A stretch of DNA of 64,000 bases from Cryptomeria japonica (Eukaryota; Streptophyta; Pinopsida; Cupressales; Cupressaceae), in contig NC_081414.1 in NCBI RefSeq assembly GCF_030272615.1, positions 914,013,648 through 914,077,647 on the forward strand. The letters run 5' to 3'. This document shows positions 11,762 to 22,706 of the stretch, in pieces. How positions within the stretch are numbered: the stretch's first letter is position 1; the number at the start of each line of letters is the position of its first letter. A program made the translations under genes and the position numbers. Below the pieces are notes generated by a model. That model saw only the letters and a program-made list of their open reading frames with translations, was not told where the DNA came from and searched no databases.

Positions 11762-12876
11762 AACATTGATCTTGTGCAATAGGTTAATGCTACAAACATT
11801 AAGGCTAGAACCATTGTCCACTAGTGTTCGTCTTATCGCACTATCATTTATGATAGTCACAATCATTAAGGGATCATATTGTTGTTGAACTTCACTAGAA
11901 GGCAACTCATCTTGTGTAAACGCAATCTGAGCCCTGGGTGATGAAATACAATTAATCCAGGAAGCCATATTGTTGGATGTCATTGTTGGTGGTATATTCA
12001 ATGTTTTCAAGGCATCTTGTAGCATTCCATGATGATTCAAGAAATTTTGAAGAAAATCCCAAAGGGATATATTGGAAGGAGTAGCTTTAAGTTGTTTGAC
12101 AATATCATATTCCTTACCAAGGGTTTGTGAAATACGAGCTGCTTGAGGAAGAATGAGTTGAGGATCAAGTAGAGGAGTCGGAACAACCAGACGAGGGTTA
12201 GGTTGCCTATTGTTTCTCGTTTTATAGGTATGGGTAGATGCATTATAACTCTCCTTAGTTAGCTGTCTAGAATATCTATAAGGACTCTTATTGGGATTCC
12301 TTCCTTGAACCATAATGATAGGTTTGTTTGGAGTGCTAAAGGAATCATGACTATATCCACCTTGAACCGTGAAAAGAGGTTGATTAGGAAGAGGTGAAAT
12401 TGGAGAAGGAAAAGAGCCTTGGAAAACAAAAAGAGATTTTCTATGTTCATTCACATTGATCATATTGATTAACCTTTTGGATGCATTATTCTTGTTGTAA
12501 AGTTTAGGCAAGACATAAAGTCATCAAGGGCATCATCCAATAAAGCATGATCATAGTGATTGAAAGAATTATCTTTGGATTCAACAAGAGACATAACATC
12601 ATAGAGGGAATCATGGGATTCAACTATGTTGCTAGATCTAGTGGAGGAGATGATAGGAATGTACCCATGACAGGGATCATTCAACTTATCTTTCTCATCA
12701 CCACAAAATGGCATAGTAACAAGGCTGATTATTTTTTAGAAAAATGAGGGTTTAGAAGGCTTAGGGTTCAAAAACTCATCTAGAGCTTCATCTAATTCAT
12801 CCTTACTAAACTCATAATCAACAAAATTTCATACATCATAATAAGCATGAACATCTTGCAAATAGAAATCTGACAT
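11762..12876 (-). pseudogene. Ty3/gypsy gag-pol relic, 5' part (protease N-terminal half)
   Basis: This continues the gypsy relic of 1-3246 across the nested element. Reading from ATG 12876 (MSDFYLQDVHAYYDV), an acidic segment with one stop and a frameshift leads to a low-complexity Pro/Asn region (12511-12200). A domain with ASWINCISSPRAQIAFTQDELP follows. It ends with the aspartic-protease active site LVDNGSSLNVC followed by LLHKINVDT. The missing second half begins at 3246 with LINPDSLTIHGFDN. Here the usual active-site T/S is Asn (D-N-G), which is seen in some plant gypsy relics. No CCHC knuckle or classical gag domain was recognised upstream, so the 5' part may be deleted. Confidence 0.85.
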
Positions 12877-14688
12877 TTTGAAATGAAAATTGCATGAAAC
12901 TTAAACACAATGCAAGGAAAATGAAAGAAACCTATTATCTTTTTTTTTTATGTTTTGAAAGAAAATGAAATAAACTAGATCTAGATATAACAATGCAATG
13001 CAATGAAAATTAAATTGGATTCACATCAGGTTCACTAAAGATATGTAGAGGAAAAAGTGAGCCTAAGTATGGAAACCCTAATCCCATTCTCATACACACT
13101 CATGGAATATGAAAGAGCCTAGGGAGGTAACACACATCGACTACTTCTTATGGGAAAGAGAGATTCATGGATTACCTCTTAGATTTTCTATTCCTTTGTT
13201 TTAATTGAGAGAGAGGAATGATGCAAAATGCAATCTAACCTAGAAAGCAAGTAAGCAAACAAACCCTAATCTAAGAATGCAGATCAAAGAACAACTGATA
13301 CATTGCTACAAAGTACAAATCAGAAGGAAAAATTAGAGATGCACCAGTGTCTAAAATCTAAGCAGAAATGTCTGGGACAAGGGTGCCACGCCACTGTCCT
13401 GATTATGCAATTTTGGAGCTGAAACTAACAGGAATGATTCTAGAGTCTGCAAAGTGCTGCTCTAGCAAGTCCTGCTAACAAAGGGCAGGACCATGGTGCC
13501 ATGCCGTTGTCCTAGGAAAGACCAAGGCACCACACCCATGTCCTTGGGATTTCTACCAAGATCTGCAACCCAAAACTATCCCTGTGTGCTCTTCTGGTTC
13601 TGAAACTTCTAGTGATGCTCGGATCCGAACCTATACCTGAAGCTGAAAAAGAGTGTTTAGGGTGGCTATATAGGGTTTTTTCTTAGTCAAACCCACATGT
13701 TGGTGATTTCCACCTCCACGAATAGCCGATAATTTACTGAAAATGTGTGTGCAAAAACCTTGTGTGTGTGCAAGATCCTAAGAATGAAAGCAAACAACCT
13801 AGAGCAACCCTAAAGAGTAAACCCTAATTGCTTATAATTGACAAAGTAAATTCTCTAAATCCACAATGCAAAGTGATCTAAAGAATGAATATGAATCAAA
13901 ATTAAGCTTATGCAAAGATATGAAAACAACATGAAACCATACCCAACCCCAAGGTAGAGGTACAAGCCAATCTTCAGTCAGTGATCTCCTATTGTTCTTC
14001 TACATCTTCAAAAGCCCCCAGTTGATAAAATGATTCTTGATTAATGTTTGATGGATGAATATTGAATGTGGTTGAAGACTTCAAATATCTACTCTTTCGC
14101 TTCAAAGAAGACTCTAATGCTCCAAAAACCTGCTCTTAGATTCTTAGAAGAAGACCCCTTCAAATGAAGAAAGAGAGCTCTTAAGTATGAAACCCTAGAT
14201 CTTAATTTCATGTTTAGGCTGACCTAGGATTTAAATTTCCCACTGATATTTTGGGGTCAAGAATTAGTATATCATAGGATTGTGCTCCCTAAATTCAAGG
14301 AAAAGGTCGCGGACCACATGCATTCCTTCCACGGTCTGACCAACTTTTTACGAAATTTTTAGGGTTGTTAGATATGATGATATTAGAGTGTATCCCAAAG
14401 TTACAACTGATTTTGAGATGTTTTGATATGCAAAACATGGCCTAAATCATCAAAATAATACATAATTAGGGTTTATGATTAAATGATTCATTGGAGGAAT
14501 AAGATGAAAAGGGGCACGCTTAGGGTAAAGGGCCCAACTTTATAACCTGTAAAGTGATGAAATATGACCTTAGATTTAATTAAATTCTTAACGGGGAATG
14601 ATAAATGCAAGATGCAAGACACACTAAGGCGGGTGCTAACCTAAGTGTGAAATTGTACCACCCTAGCAAGAGTGTACAATTTACGACA
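12877..14688 (-). repeat. Probable 5' leader and 5' LTR of the gypsy element
   Basis: This is non-coding sequence between the first gypsy codons and a likely LTR start at 14688 (minus strand TGTCGTAAATTGTACAC). A short inverted pattern flanks that start (GTACACTC...GGTGGTAC). Three spaced copies of a C/G-rich motif around GGACCATGGTGCC occur at 13375-13550. A similar motif lies in the solo LTR at 53750-53815. The LTR/leader boundary and the primer site could not be located. Confidence 0.5.
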
Positions 14689-17600
14689 CTACAATTGTAA
14701 ATATTAAGTTATTAAAATTTACATAATAATATGGACAATTCATTTCTAAATACTTAAAAAAATTTATATTTAGAATCTATATAAAAAATATCACAAATCA
14801 CTAGTTTACTTCATCTTCAAATTCTTAATGGTCTAGTTGCTTTAAGTGTTAGAAAATAAAGATCAAGTGCAAAATGCTGATTTCCGTGTCAAGTTTGGCC
14901 AGAAAGTGTAACCCAGTATTATGGGATCACCCATATACTTTGTGCTATGGTGGATGAATATACATTCTTCATATGTTGAATGCATATTTGTTTCAACTTT
15001 CTATGGTGGAATATTAGAGTGACTTATCTATCTTCACTTGTTCTATTGTCATGAAATGTTTATCTTTGTACAAATATTGAATGGCAGTGATGTTTCAATT
15101 TTCAAGTTTTTGTATTGGCTCTTCTAATCCCCATCATAATTTTAAATGAGAGTAAGAATCGATTAGGAGACTCTTTGTGTGTATATTCTTTATAATAGCT
15201 TAGTTTTATGCCTTTTAAGGATTTCTAGTTAAAAGATCTACCTTTCATGGTTTTTTGGTTAAAATCATCCATAGTTATCATTCATTGCAAATACATAGAA
15301 GGTAGTATATCGCCTTGTAAAAGAAGCAACGAGTAGGTGTATAAGTACATCACACCTATCTCAAGTGTTCGAACAATTTGTCACCTATTTGAGCGGCAGA
15401 ATACAGAGCAAGGTGACAAAATCTATACACAAACACTTTTAAATTTCATTTTCACAAATGGGCACATAAAACTTGCCCCTCTTCTTTGTTTTCTCAACTA
15501 ATTATTATTGGCCATCTAAAATGTGATTTTTTAAAAATTGTATAATAGAATACTATACAAAAGGTTTAACTCTTGTTCATTGTTATTACTTAGGAATAAT
15601 CTAACCTATCACCTAGAAGCATCAAAGAATTATATATTCACTTTACACTACTTTACCATCCTAAGCATTGTGTGTGATTCCCCCATTTCAATGGTGTTTT
15701 GATCAATAACATTTTTCTTAGACATCAAGGTGAACAAATCTCTTACATCAATTTCAATGCAATTTAGATCCATGAGAAAGTTTTAGTTTCACATTTAGGT
15801 TTAGATCTAGGAGTACAAGGATCACATCAACAAGTGTGTGCAACTAAATAAAATAGAAGATATTAGGTTTATCAATCCTAATATTTTTGTCTAATATATT
15901 TCTAGTTTTCTAATGAATTGGTGTATCAATCAGTGACATCTATCAAAGTCTTTAACGTATAATAGACTTAAAGGTAAGTATGGTTAATCTATGTATTAAT
16001 TTTGAACATTCATTTTAGTAGCATTATCATTTTTAGCTCTTATTCCTAGGTTAGATTATTTATTCATTATGATAAATTAATTTACTAAAATATTTTTATG
16101 ATGTGTTAACTTTCTTTACATATTGGTAAACCTAACATTCTTACACCTCTAAGATTTTATTCTTATCATTTATCCTTCTATATTAAGGTTTCAAAAATAA
16201 TGTATTTTTATTATTACTTTTCATTTTATATCAAAATAAGGTTTGGATACATGATTTATTTTGTGCTTCATTGCTATTTTCTTTCTTAGGGTTAGATCTT
16301 CACTATTTAATATATATTTGATCACTAACAAATGACCCTTTTATTGTGCATTATTTTTAGTTGATTTGTCACGTGAAATATGATGGTCCTTTGTCTTGTG
16401 ATTATCTCCATGGATCAAATCAAGATTATAAGTTGTTTTCACATTGTATTGATTCTTTAATGTTATATCATATGGCATCATTCTTTAATTTTTATTAGTC
16501 TTCATCTTCCATGTGTAAGTTATTTTCATGTCTATGTAGATTATCGTTCTTCATAAACCTCGTTTCTATGTTTCCATGTACATTTTAGAGGAAATTAATG
16601 AGTTTTCCATATCCATTGCCTAATGCATGGTTATGTATCCCTACCTTATAGTAATATATCTAGGGTCTCATGGATTTATGTGATGTTGCTACACTTTCCT
16701 TAGCTAATAATGATTTTGATGATCCTCATGATGACAATATTCCTAATGTCATGATAGTCCTATTTATATACCCTTAGACTCACATCCCTTTGATGATGTC
16801 TCTAATAGGGCTAGGGATAGTGATTTTTGTGAGTTACCTTGTTTTAGACATGATAATGATGGGTGATGATAATTTTTTTATATATTAAACATGCCAATAT
16901 TATCATTATTTATGATGCCTATTTATATTATGATACATTATATGATAACAAAAATAAATATGATGATATTTCATTCAACTTTCGTTTAGATATGAGTGAC
17001 GATTCTCATGATTTTTTTTCTTTGCATGAGGATATTATGGCTCTTGGTTAGAATTCATTATAGGTTGACTTTGATAGCTTTAGTGATTCATCTTTACAAG
17101 TTAATTAGCTTTCCTTTGAGTGGTAGAGCATTGTAATGATTTGGTATACCTTGTTTATTTTATTATTCTTTATTGATATTCGTATATCATTTTACTAAAC
17201 ATTTTTCCTTCCCCAAATTTAATAGGATAGTTTAAATTTTTTTTCATATCTTCACAGATTATATTTTATAATGTCAATATACCCTCTTTAGTTGATGTTC
17301 ATATGAAATCGATTTATCATAATGTTATGAACCAAGGCTTGTTATTTAGGTTATACGTAATTGACACCCACCCATACCAAAATGTATAAATCATGAATCA
17401 TCTACTTGTATATTTATCATTTTATTGCGCATACTTGTCAAAGGTTGGAATGTTGCATCAATTAGCTAATTTTTTTCACCTAATATATTAAATATTCTTT
17501 CTACACCTAAGATTATAACCAAGGAACCTAAGGTATGTGATATTATTAATAAAATTGTAAATAGATAGACTAATATATATCTCTTCTAGATTTAGTGTGT

Positions 17601-18344
17601 ACATCACTTTTATATAAGGATAAATGACCCCGCTATAGTGTTTCCCACCTTTTTCCTTTATTAAGATGCTCAAATTCATTTTTTTTTATATTTTTCAACT
17701 TGTATCATTATAGGGAACAAAACTTCAAGGATTAATGAATGGTGTAAGCTAATGAGATTTTGACCAAGTATGCATGTTTGACAAATTTTCAATGACCAAA
17801 TATGTATTTTTGACATTTTAAAAAAAAATAACAATGTCAAATGTGTTGTCCATCAATTTTATATGTCTTTTGATGCGAAATTAAAATATACCACAATAAT
17901 GTTAAGGTCTCTCTTAGCTTTCCAACCAAGAAATTTGTTTCACATTTTGCTTATATTAAGGTTTTCATCTTTAATTTGTTTTTATTAGTGTCTCTATTAT
18001 TTGTCAAGAATTTGTGTATGGCATTTTTTGCTTCATTTTGTACATAATCATCAAGATTTCAAATAAATTACATTTTTATCTAATTTGGACTCTTTTTTAC
18101 GTGTACTAAACAATATATTTTTAATAAATTCACAAAAAAATTTGTAAGATGCATGCTCATTTTTTTAATTTTTCAATATGTTTCCACTTGGACAATTAAA
18201 TTTTAGTATAAATCATATATTCATTAATGATTTAATAGAAAAATAAAGGTTAAATGACATAGTGTTAACTAATTTCTCATTGAAGTGACTTCTGAGATAA
18301 TGAAAAAATAAACATTTTAATATATATTATAATTAATAAAACAC
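14689..18344. other. AT-rich intergenic spacer
   Basis: About 3.6 kb without a supported gene. ORFs are short and AT-driven. There are runs of ATGAT-type repeats around 16710-17000 and several poly-T tracts. No element ends or RNA genes were recognised. Confidence 0.6.
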
Positions 18345-18600
18345 GAGACTCACCTAATGTGCTATTATTGTCAGTATGAAAGGTGGAAAAACAGCAAAAT
18401 CGATTGCACATGACAAGTGTTTTCTACGTACAAATGCATGGAGGACAACTTCATCACACTAGAATTTGGCCGACCGACAATTATTTTGATTTGTATTTTT
18501 TTATCTATTTCCACTCACTCTTTTCTCTGCTAGACTTTCTTGCTGGTCAATACTAAATAGACACCTCACATGCTCCAAATTCCACGGCTGCTCTGATAAT
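18345..18600 (+). repeat. Left arm of inverted repeat bracketing the expansin gene
   Basis: About 256 bp that recur, reverse-complemented, at 22127-22399. Shared landmarks are GAGACTC at the outer end, ATGTGCTATTATTGTCAGTA, GACAAGTGTTTTCTACGTAC, GCCGACCGACAATTA, TATCTATTTCCACTCA and CTCACATGCTC near the inner end. Identity is roughly 80% by eye. Weaker AT-rich similarity extends ~25 bp further outward on both sides. Confidence 0.85.
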
Positions 18601-18670
18601 ATAGAGCAAACAGATCTCTATGGGTTATAGGGTAAGGATATATAGAGCAAACAGATGTCTATGGATTCTT
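18597..18670. repeat. Short direct duplication
   Basis: ATAGAGCAAACAGATCTCTA occurs at about 18600. It recurs about 40 bp later as ATAGAGCAAACAGATGTCTA. It lies just inside the left inverted-repeat arm. Confidence 0.7.
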
Positions 18671-18809
18671 CATTAGATGAATCCAAACAATAATCTTTTA
18701 TAAAAAGAGTTATAAATTTCATAGTTATGAAAGCTGAAATGGTTTGTAATGAAAATGACTGATAAATTTCATGCATGGAATAGATCAAATAAAATCTTCT
18801 GTCAATATG

Positions 18810-18985
18810 TTTTTTTTTTGATAGATAATTGGCGGAAGTCTTAATAGCTTTTGACTAGAGCTATGACCTTCTTCTTATGAAAGATCAAGAGTCACAGCTT
18901 AGAATTCCACTTCAGATGTCCCTATTGAGAATTGAACTTGAATCTCCATAATGAAAACCTAATGTTTTATCAAATAATATAAAAT
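18810..18985 (-). mobile_element. tRNA-derived SINE
   Basis: Read on the minus strand, a tRNA-like head (AACATTAGGTTTTCATTATG) is followed by a recognisable RNA polymerase III B box (AAGTTCAATTCTC, 18927-18940). A ~100-bp body follows, ending ATTATCTATC and a poly(A) tail (poly-T at 18810-18819 on the plus strand). The A box is too degenerate to place; the 5' end and target duplication are not resolved. The 3' end resembles that of the LINE at 32691, as expected if a LINE mobilised it (inference). Confidence 0.72.
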
Positions 18986-19239
18986 AAATACCAGAAAAAA
19001 CAAATACATGCTCTGACATTCGATGCTACGATAAAGTATGGAGGAGAATAATTCTTCTAACCCTAGATAAGATGCACAGAAATTTATTTAATATATTCAT
19101 CTTATCTAATTTAGCATTGGCATATGAAAGGCAAAACAGAATTGGTAAGCGTCTGATTAGGATTAAATTGGGAAAATATTGAAATCTAATTTTTTTCAAA
19201 ATTTTCTATGTTTTAGTAAATTGCATCTATCAAAATTTT

Positions 19240-19345
19240 GAGACATCATTGATGTTTCCGAAATTTGGTTCTAGATTATTTGAATACCTTTCCAACGCAT
19301 CAAATGGTTTGTAATTCGGAGCTAGGATGAGAAAGTTATGCCTTC
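19240..19345. repeat. Dispersed repeat fragment (TTACCTTTCCAA / AAGTTATGCC motif)
   Basis: The stretch around TTGAATACCTTTCCAACGC...GAGAAAGTTATGCC is related to 29535-29606, which reads TTGAATTACCTTTCCAATGC...CAAACGTTATGCC. It is probably a fragment of an old dispersed element; the class is unknown. Confidence 0.45.
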
Positions 19346-20106
19346 TCAAAGTGGACTGAAATTTTATATTTAGTTTTTTTGATAATTTTGATAGTTTTAG
19401 TAGTTTAATTGTAATAAACATTATGGTGACTCTTCGTTTCAATTCCAAGGGATTTGTATGACCCTTGGGATACATTCGACTTGTATAAACTCCAATTTTG
19501 AATAGAATGGAGACAGTTTTTGGTTTGCAATCTTCTTGTTGTCAATTTTTGTGTTGAAATCTACAATACCGCAGGTATCACACCAGGTATTGTAATCTGG
19601 TTTTCATAAATCAGATCAGCGTCACAATATTTTTATAATAAATGGCAGAAATGTCGTCTCTCCACTTAAAATGAATAGCCATTTTCCCACCAAAACCGCA
19701 TCTATCATCAAACATCAATTTCGGTGTAATGTGTTTGTTGTGTTACGGTGTTCAGCAGTAAAACTAAGTTGAAAGCCATTTTAAAGAACTACACATCAAT
19801 CATTTGGACAACCAGAACTGATTTTATGTCAGTCTCAGAGTTCCACCATCATCCAAATAGGAAACACAAGTTCAATAAGTAATTATAAATTTATAGTAAC
19901 AAAGGAAGATCTATACAATTGTACTAGAATCACTTGTCCCTCTGCAGAACAAAAGTTGCAGTGACTACCTAGTGAGTTACAGGAGCAGCTATTATAATCT
20001 TCTGATTATTGATCTTACTTTTCCACAATAGAAAATTAACAATCGATGATAATACTCACTGATGATCTCATAGATGTCATTAAAATTCATTTACTCATAC
20101 AAAACA

Positions 20107-20112
20107 TTTATT
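20107..20112 (-). promoter_or_regulatory. Candidate poly(A) signal of the expansin gene
   Basis: AATAAA on the minus strand, about 240 nt past the stop codon. A (TA)n microsatellite at about 20157-20183 lies between them, in the presumed 3' UTR. Confidence 0.5.
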
Positions 20113-20352
20113 ACATCTCTGCCAGGGGCTTTAGCCCAATACACTACAAATCATATATATAATAACCATATATATATATATATTATTCCCTCTTGCCATC
20201 AATTGGTCACAGCACAAGATAATCATTAATTACAATGATTGAGCTGCGGGCATGAATGAATGGACAGAGCCCAGAAAACTAAGCCGATCTCGCTGCCCAC
20301 GTTGCTACATGCATAAATAAAGATTAGATATAGTATGATGCTCCTAAGCTGG

Positions 20353-21483
20353 TTAGTAAATCTGATGACCGCTAAAAGTCTGGCCAAATTGCCAGCCACT
20401 GGGCACCACATTGTAGGAGGTAACTGTCTTCCCATCGCTGGTGGTGACTTGAAAAGACAAGCTCTGTCCGTTCAAATAGCTGTTGCTCTGCCAATTTTGG
20501 CCCCAATTCCTTGACATTGGCTGCCACCCTGTTCTAGACCCCTTGATGGCCACTGCGTGAACATCCCCTGCTCCCCCAACATTAGTGATCAGCACCAAAT
20601 TGAAATAGGAGTGACCATTAATGGTGAATCGAATTCCACCCCTTCTATGGCAGGGCACTCTGCAACAGCCAAACAGAGCAATTTATGTCAGAGAAGTAAA
20701 ATCCAACTCAAGGGGAAAGAGAAAAGTAAGCCCTACAAGATTTCAGGGGAAGAGACAAACCTTTGGTACATAACTGGGACAATCCCGGCCCTGTATTTAG
20801 CAATGTGCTCAAACACAGGCTCTGACAAATCGAAATGTTCGAGTGGAGGATTGCACCATCCCCCTGCATTGTTAGGTAGTGCATTGTTGGGTGGACAGAA
20901 ATTTGTAGCAGTGACAACTATTGTGTTGGGAAGGCACCACTGTGGATCATCATTGCATCTGATTGCATAGCACGCTCCACAGCTGAGGCCATTGTTGAAC
21001 AGAGCAGTGCTCAGAGCAGCTGTGTGGGTGCCATATCCTTCGCTGTATAGGTTCCCATAACCACACGCCCCACCTGGATCATACATTAACACAAGTTTTC
21101 CCTTAACAACATTAGATTTTCAGCATTCACAATGAATCATTTCTAGATTTAACTATGTATGATTTATTTAGTATCAACATTCATTTTGGATCATGCAAAC
21201 AGGGTACATAAGAAAATCTTAAGAAGTTACAGGATATATAAGAAAATCTTAAGAAGTTTGAGTATATCTGATTAGTTTAGTATCAACATTTCGAATCACA
21301 CAAAACAGAACACATAAGAAATTCCCCCAATGGAGGAGGACAAAAGAAGTTGGGGAGCATACCCATTGTGCCAGATGCATCACTGCCTCCATAAAATGTA
21401 GCATGGGCGCTGGTCCAGGCATATGCAAATTCAAATCTGGCTATTGAGAAGAAACCCAGCAGAAGAAGTTGAATGAGGGCCAT
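20353..21483 (-). CDS. Alpha-expansin (secreted cell-wall loosening protein), three exons
   Basis: Exons on the minus strand are 21483-21363, 21073-20761 and 20659-20353. They give 741 nt and 246 residues, a usual length for the family. Both introns have GT/AG ends (GT at 21362 and 20760; AG at 21074 and 20660). They sit at the positions typical for alpha-expansins: after SGTMG, and within the Arg of MYQR. The protein has a signal peptide ([20 protein letters not shown]). A GH45-like domain follows: SGTMG joined to GACGYGNLY, the Cys-rich core [24 protein letters not shown] and the HFD motif in [12 protein letters not shown]-terminal cellulose-binding domain (CBM63 type) has [14 protein letters not shown] and [10 protein letters not shown]. 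Expansins loosen the cellulose-hemicellulose network in acidic walls without hydrolysis (known). ATG 21483 is the first Met giving a good signal peptide; an upstream in-frame ATG would lie in the 5' UTR intron. No disabling change was seen. Confidence 0.97.
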
Positions 21484-21488
21484 TGATC

Positions 21489-21729
21489 CTGCAGAAAACA
21501 TACAAGAATCTCAGTACTACTCATCATATATAAGTGTTCTTGGTGTACAAGGACTAACTCATTACTAAGAAGAAAGAACCCATTGCAGAAACTGAAGAAC
21601 TGATCCCAATCTTACCCAATAGAGACTAAGGCAATTGAAATCAAGGGCCTTGAAGAGAAAAGCTTGGGGAAGAGCTTAGAGAAGGGAATTGCATTGAAAT
21701 GTATGAAAGGGGGGGGCATTTAAATAGAA
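21489..21729 (-). promoter_or_regulatory. Expansin 5' UTR with probable intron and TATA-like core promoter
   Basis: On the minus strand a TATA-like TATTTAAATG lies near 21729-21719. A plausible 5' UTR intron runs from donor GG|GTAAGA (GT at 21615-21614) to acceptor TTTTCTGCAG (AG at 21490-21489), six bases before the ATG. These are sequence matches only and are unsupported by transcripts. Confidence 0.45.
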
Positions 21730-22126
21730 AGATGAGAGGGAACTTGAAGAAGTTGGATCCTAGACAAAAACACGGTAAACAGTACGGTTTTCAACTTCGA
21801 TAGTACAGTAAATTTTATATTTGACTCCTAAGTCTTATCCTCCACCTTTTTGTTGGTGAGCAGGTGGGATTCTAGACGAAATCATGATGTGCGCCTTAAC
21901 TTCCGCCATTAGTTCGTTGTGGAAAAAGGGAGAAATACTTTCACTGTTAAGATAACGTCTTTGACAATTAGCAGCAGAGATTCCTTTAGAAGAGGAAGAC
22001 TTTATCACCATTCTCATTTTTTAAATTCCACAATACCAACTCATGTTTTCATATTTGGTGTAAAGCGTAAACTATGAGTCGGATCATGCATTCAAATTGC
22101 CCATTTCTTACTTGAGAATTTGATTA

Positions 22127-22399
22127 TTTTATCTGAGCAGCGGTGGAATTTTGAGCATGTGAGGTGTGTATCTAGTATTGACCCGCAAGAAAGTCTAGGA
22201 GAGAAAAGATTGAGTGGAAATAGATAAAAAATAATAAATCAAAGTAATTGTCGGTCGGCCGAATTCGAGTCTGGTAGAGTTGTCCTCCTTGCACTTTGTA
22301 CGTAGAAAACACTTGTCATGTGCAACTGATTTTCTGGTTTTCCATCTTTCATACTGACAATAATAGCACATCAAGGTTTTTGATGAATAGGCGAGTCTC
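22127..22399 (-). repeat. Right arm of inverted repeat bracketing the expansin gene
   Basis: Reverse complement of 18345-18600, with an extra ~17 bp (around 22370-22387, containing TTCATCAAAAACC) absent from the left arm. It begins ~640 bp upstream of the expansin start codon, so it may overlap the gene's promoter region. Confidence 0.85.
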
Positions 22400-22545
22400 A
22401 TTTTATTATTATAAAATATATATATTCAAAAAAAAGTTAGGAGGACGAAATATCAAGATTTTCTTCTATTGCTTTTGCTATCCGGTGCTGGCGGGCGGTG
22501 TTACTGTTTTTCTGCCTTTTTGGGTGCTGTTGGTCTGATTTGGGA

Positions 22546-22706
22546 GGATGCGTCTATTCTGGTTCCAAAAAGTGGTACGCCGCGACTAACACGCGATGTT
22601 AGTCGCAATTTTCAATCATAGATTTTTTATCCGATGGCTGAGAATGCATAACACGTCTTCTTAGTCTGACAGATTTTATCGTTTTCGAACCAAAATAGAC
22701 ACAGCC
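22546..22706. mobile_element. MITE-like foldback element
   Basis: Terminal inverted repeats of ~25 bp: the left end contains GTCTATTCTGGTTCCAAAA (22552-22570). The right end, reverse-complemented, contains GTCTATTTTGGTTCGAAAA (22682-22700), 17 of 19 identical. Inside the left half is a perfect 10-bp stem hairpin, GCGACTAACA / TGTTAGTCGC, at 22582-22606. It has no coding capacity. No clear target duplication was found, so the superfamily is open. Confidence 0.65.

Noticed and set aside
20557-20970. 137-codon plus-strand ORF
   Set aside because: Antisense shadow of expansin exons 2 and 3, running across the intron.
18345-22399. Expansin as cargo of a proven transposon
   Set aside because: Inverted arms are clear, but no target duplication or terminal consensus was found; kept only as a hypothesis.
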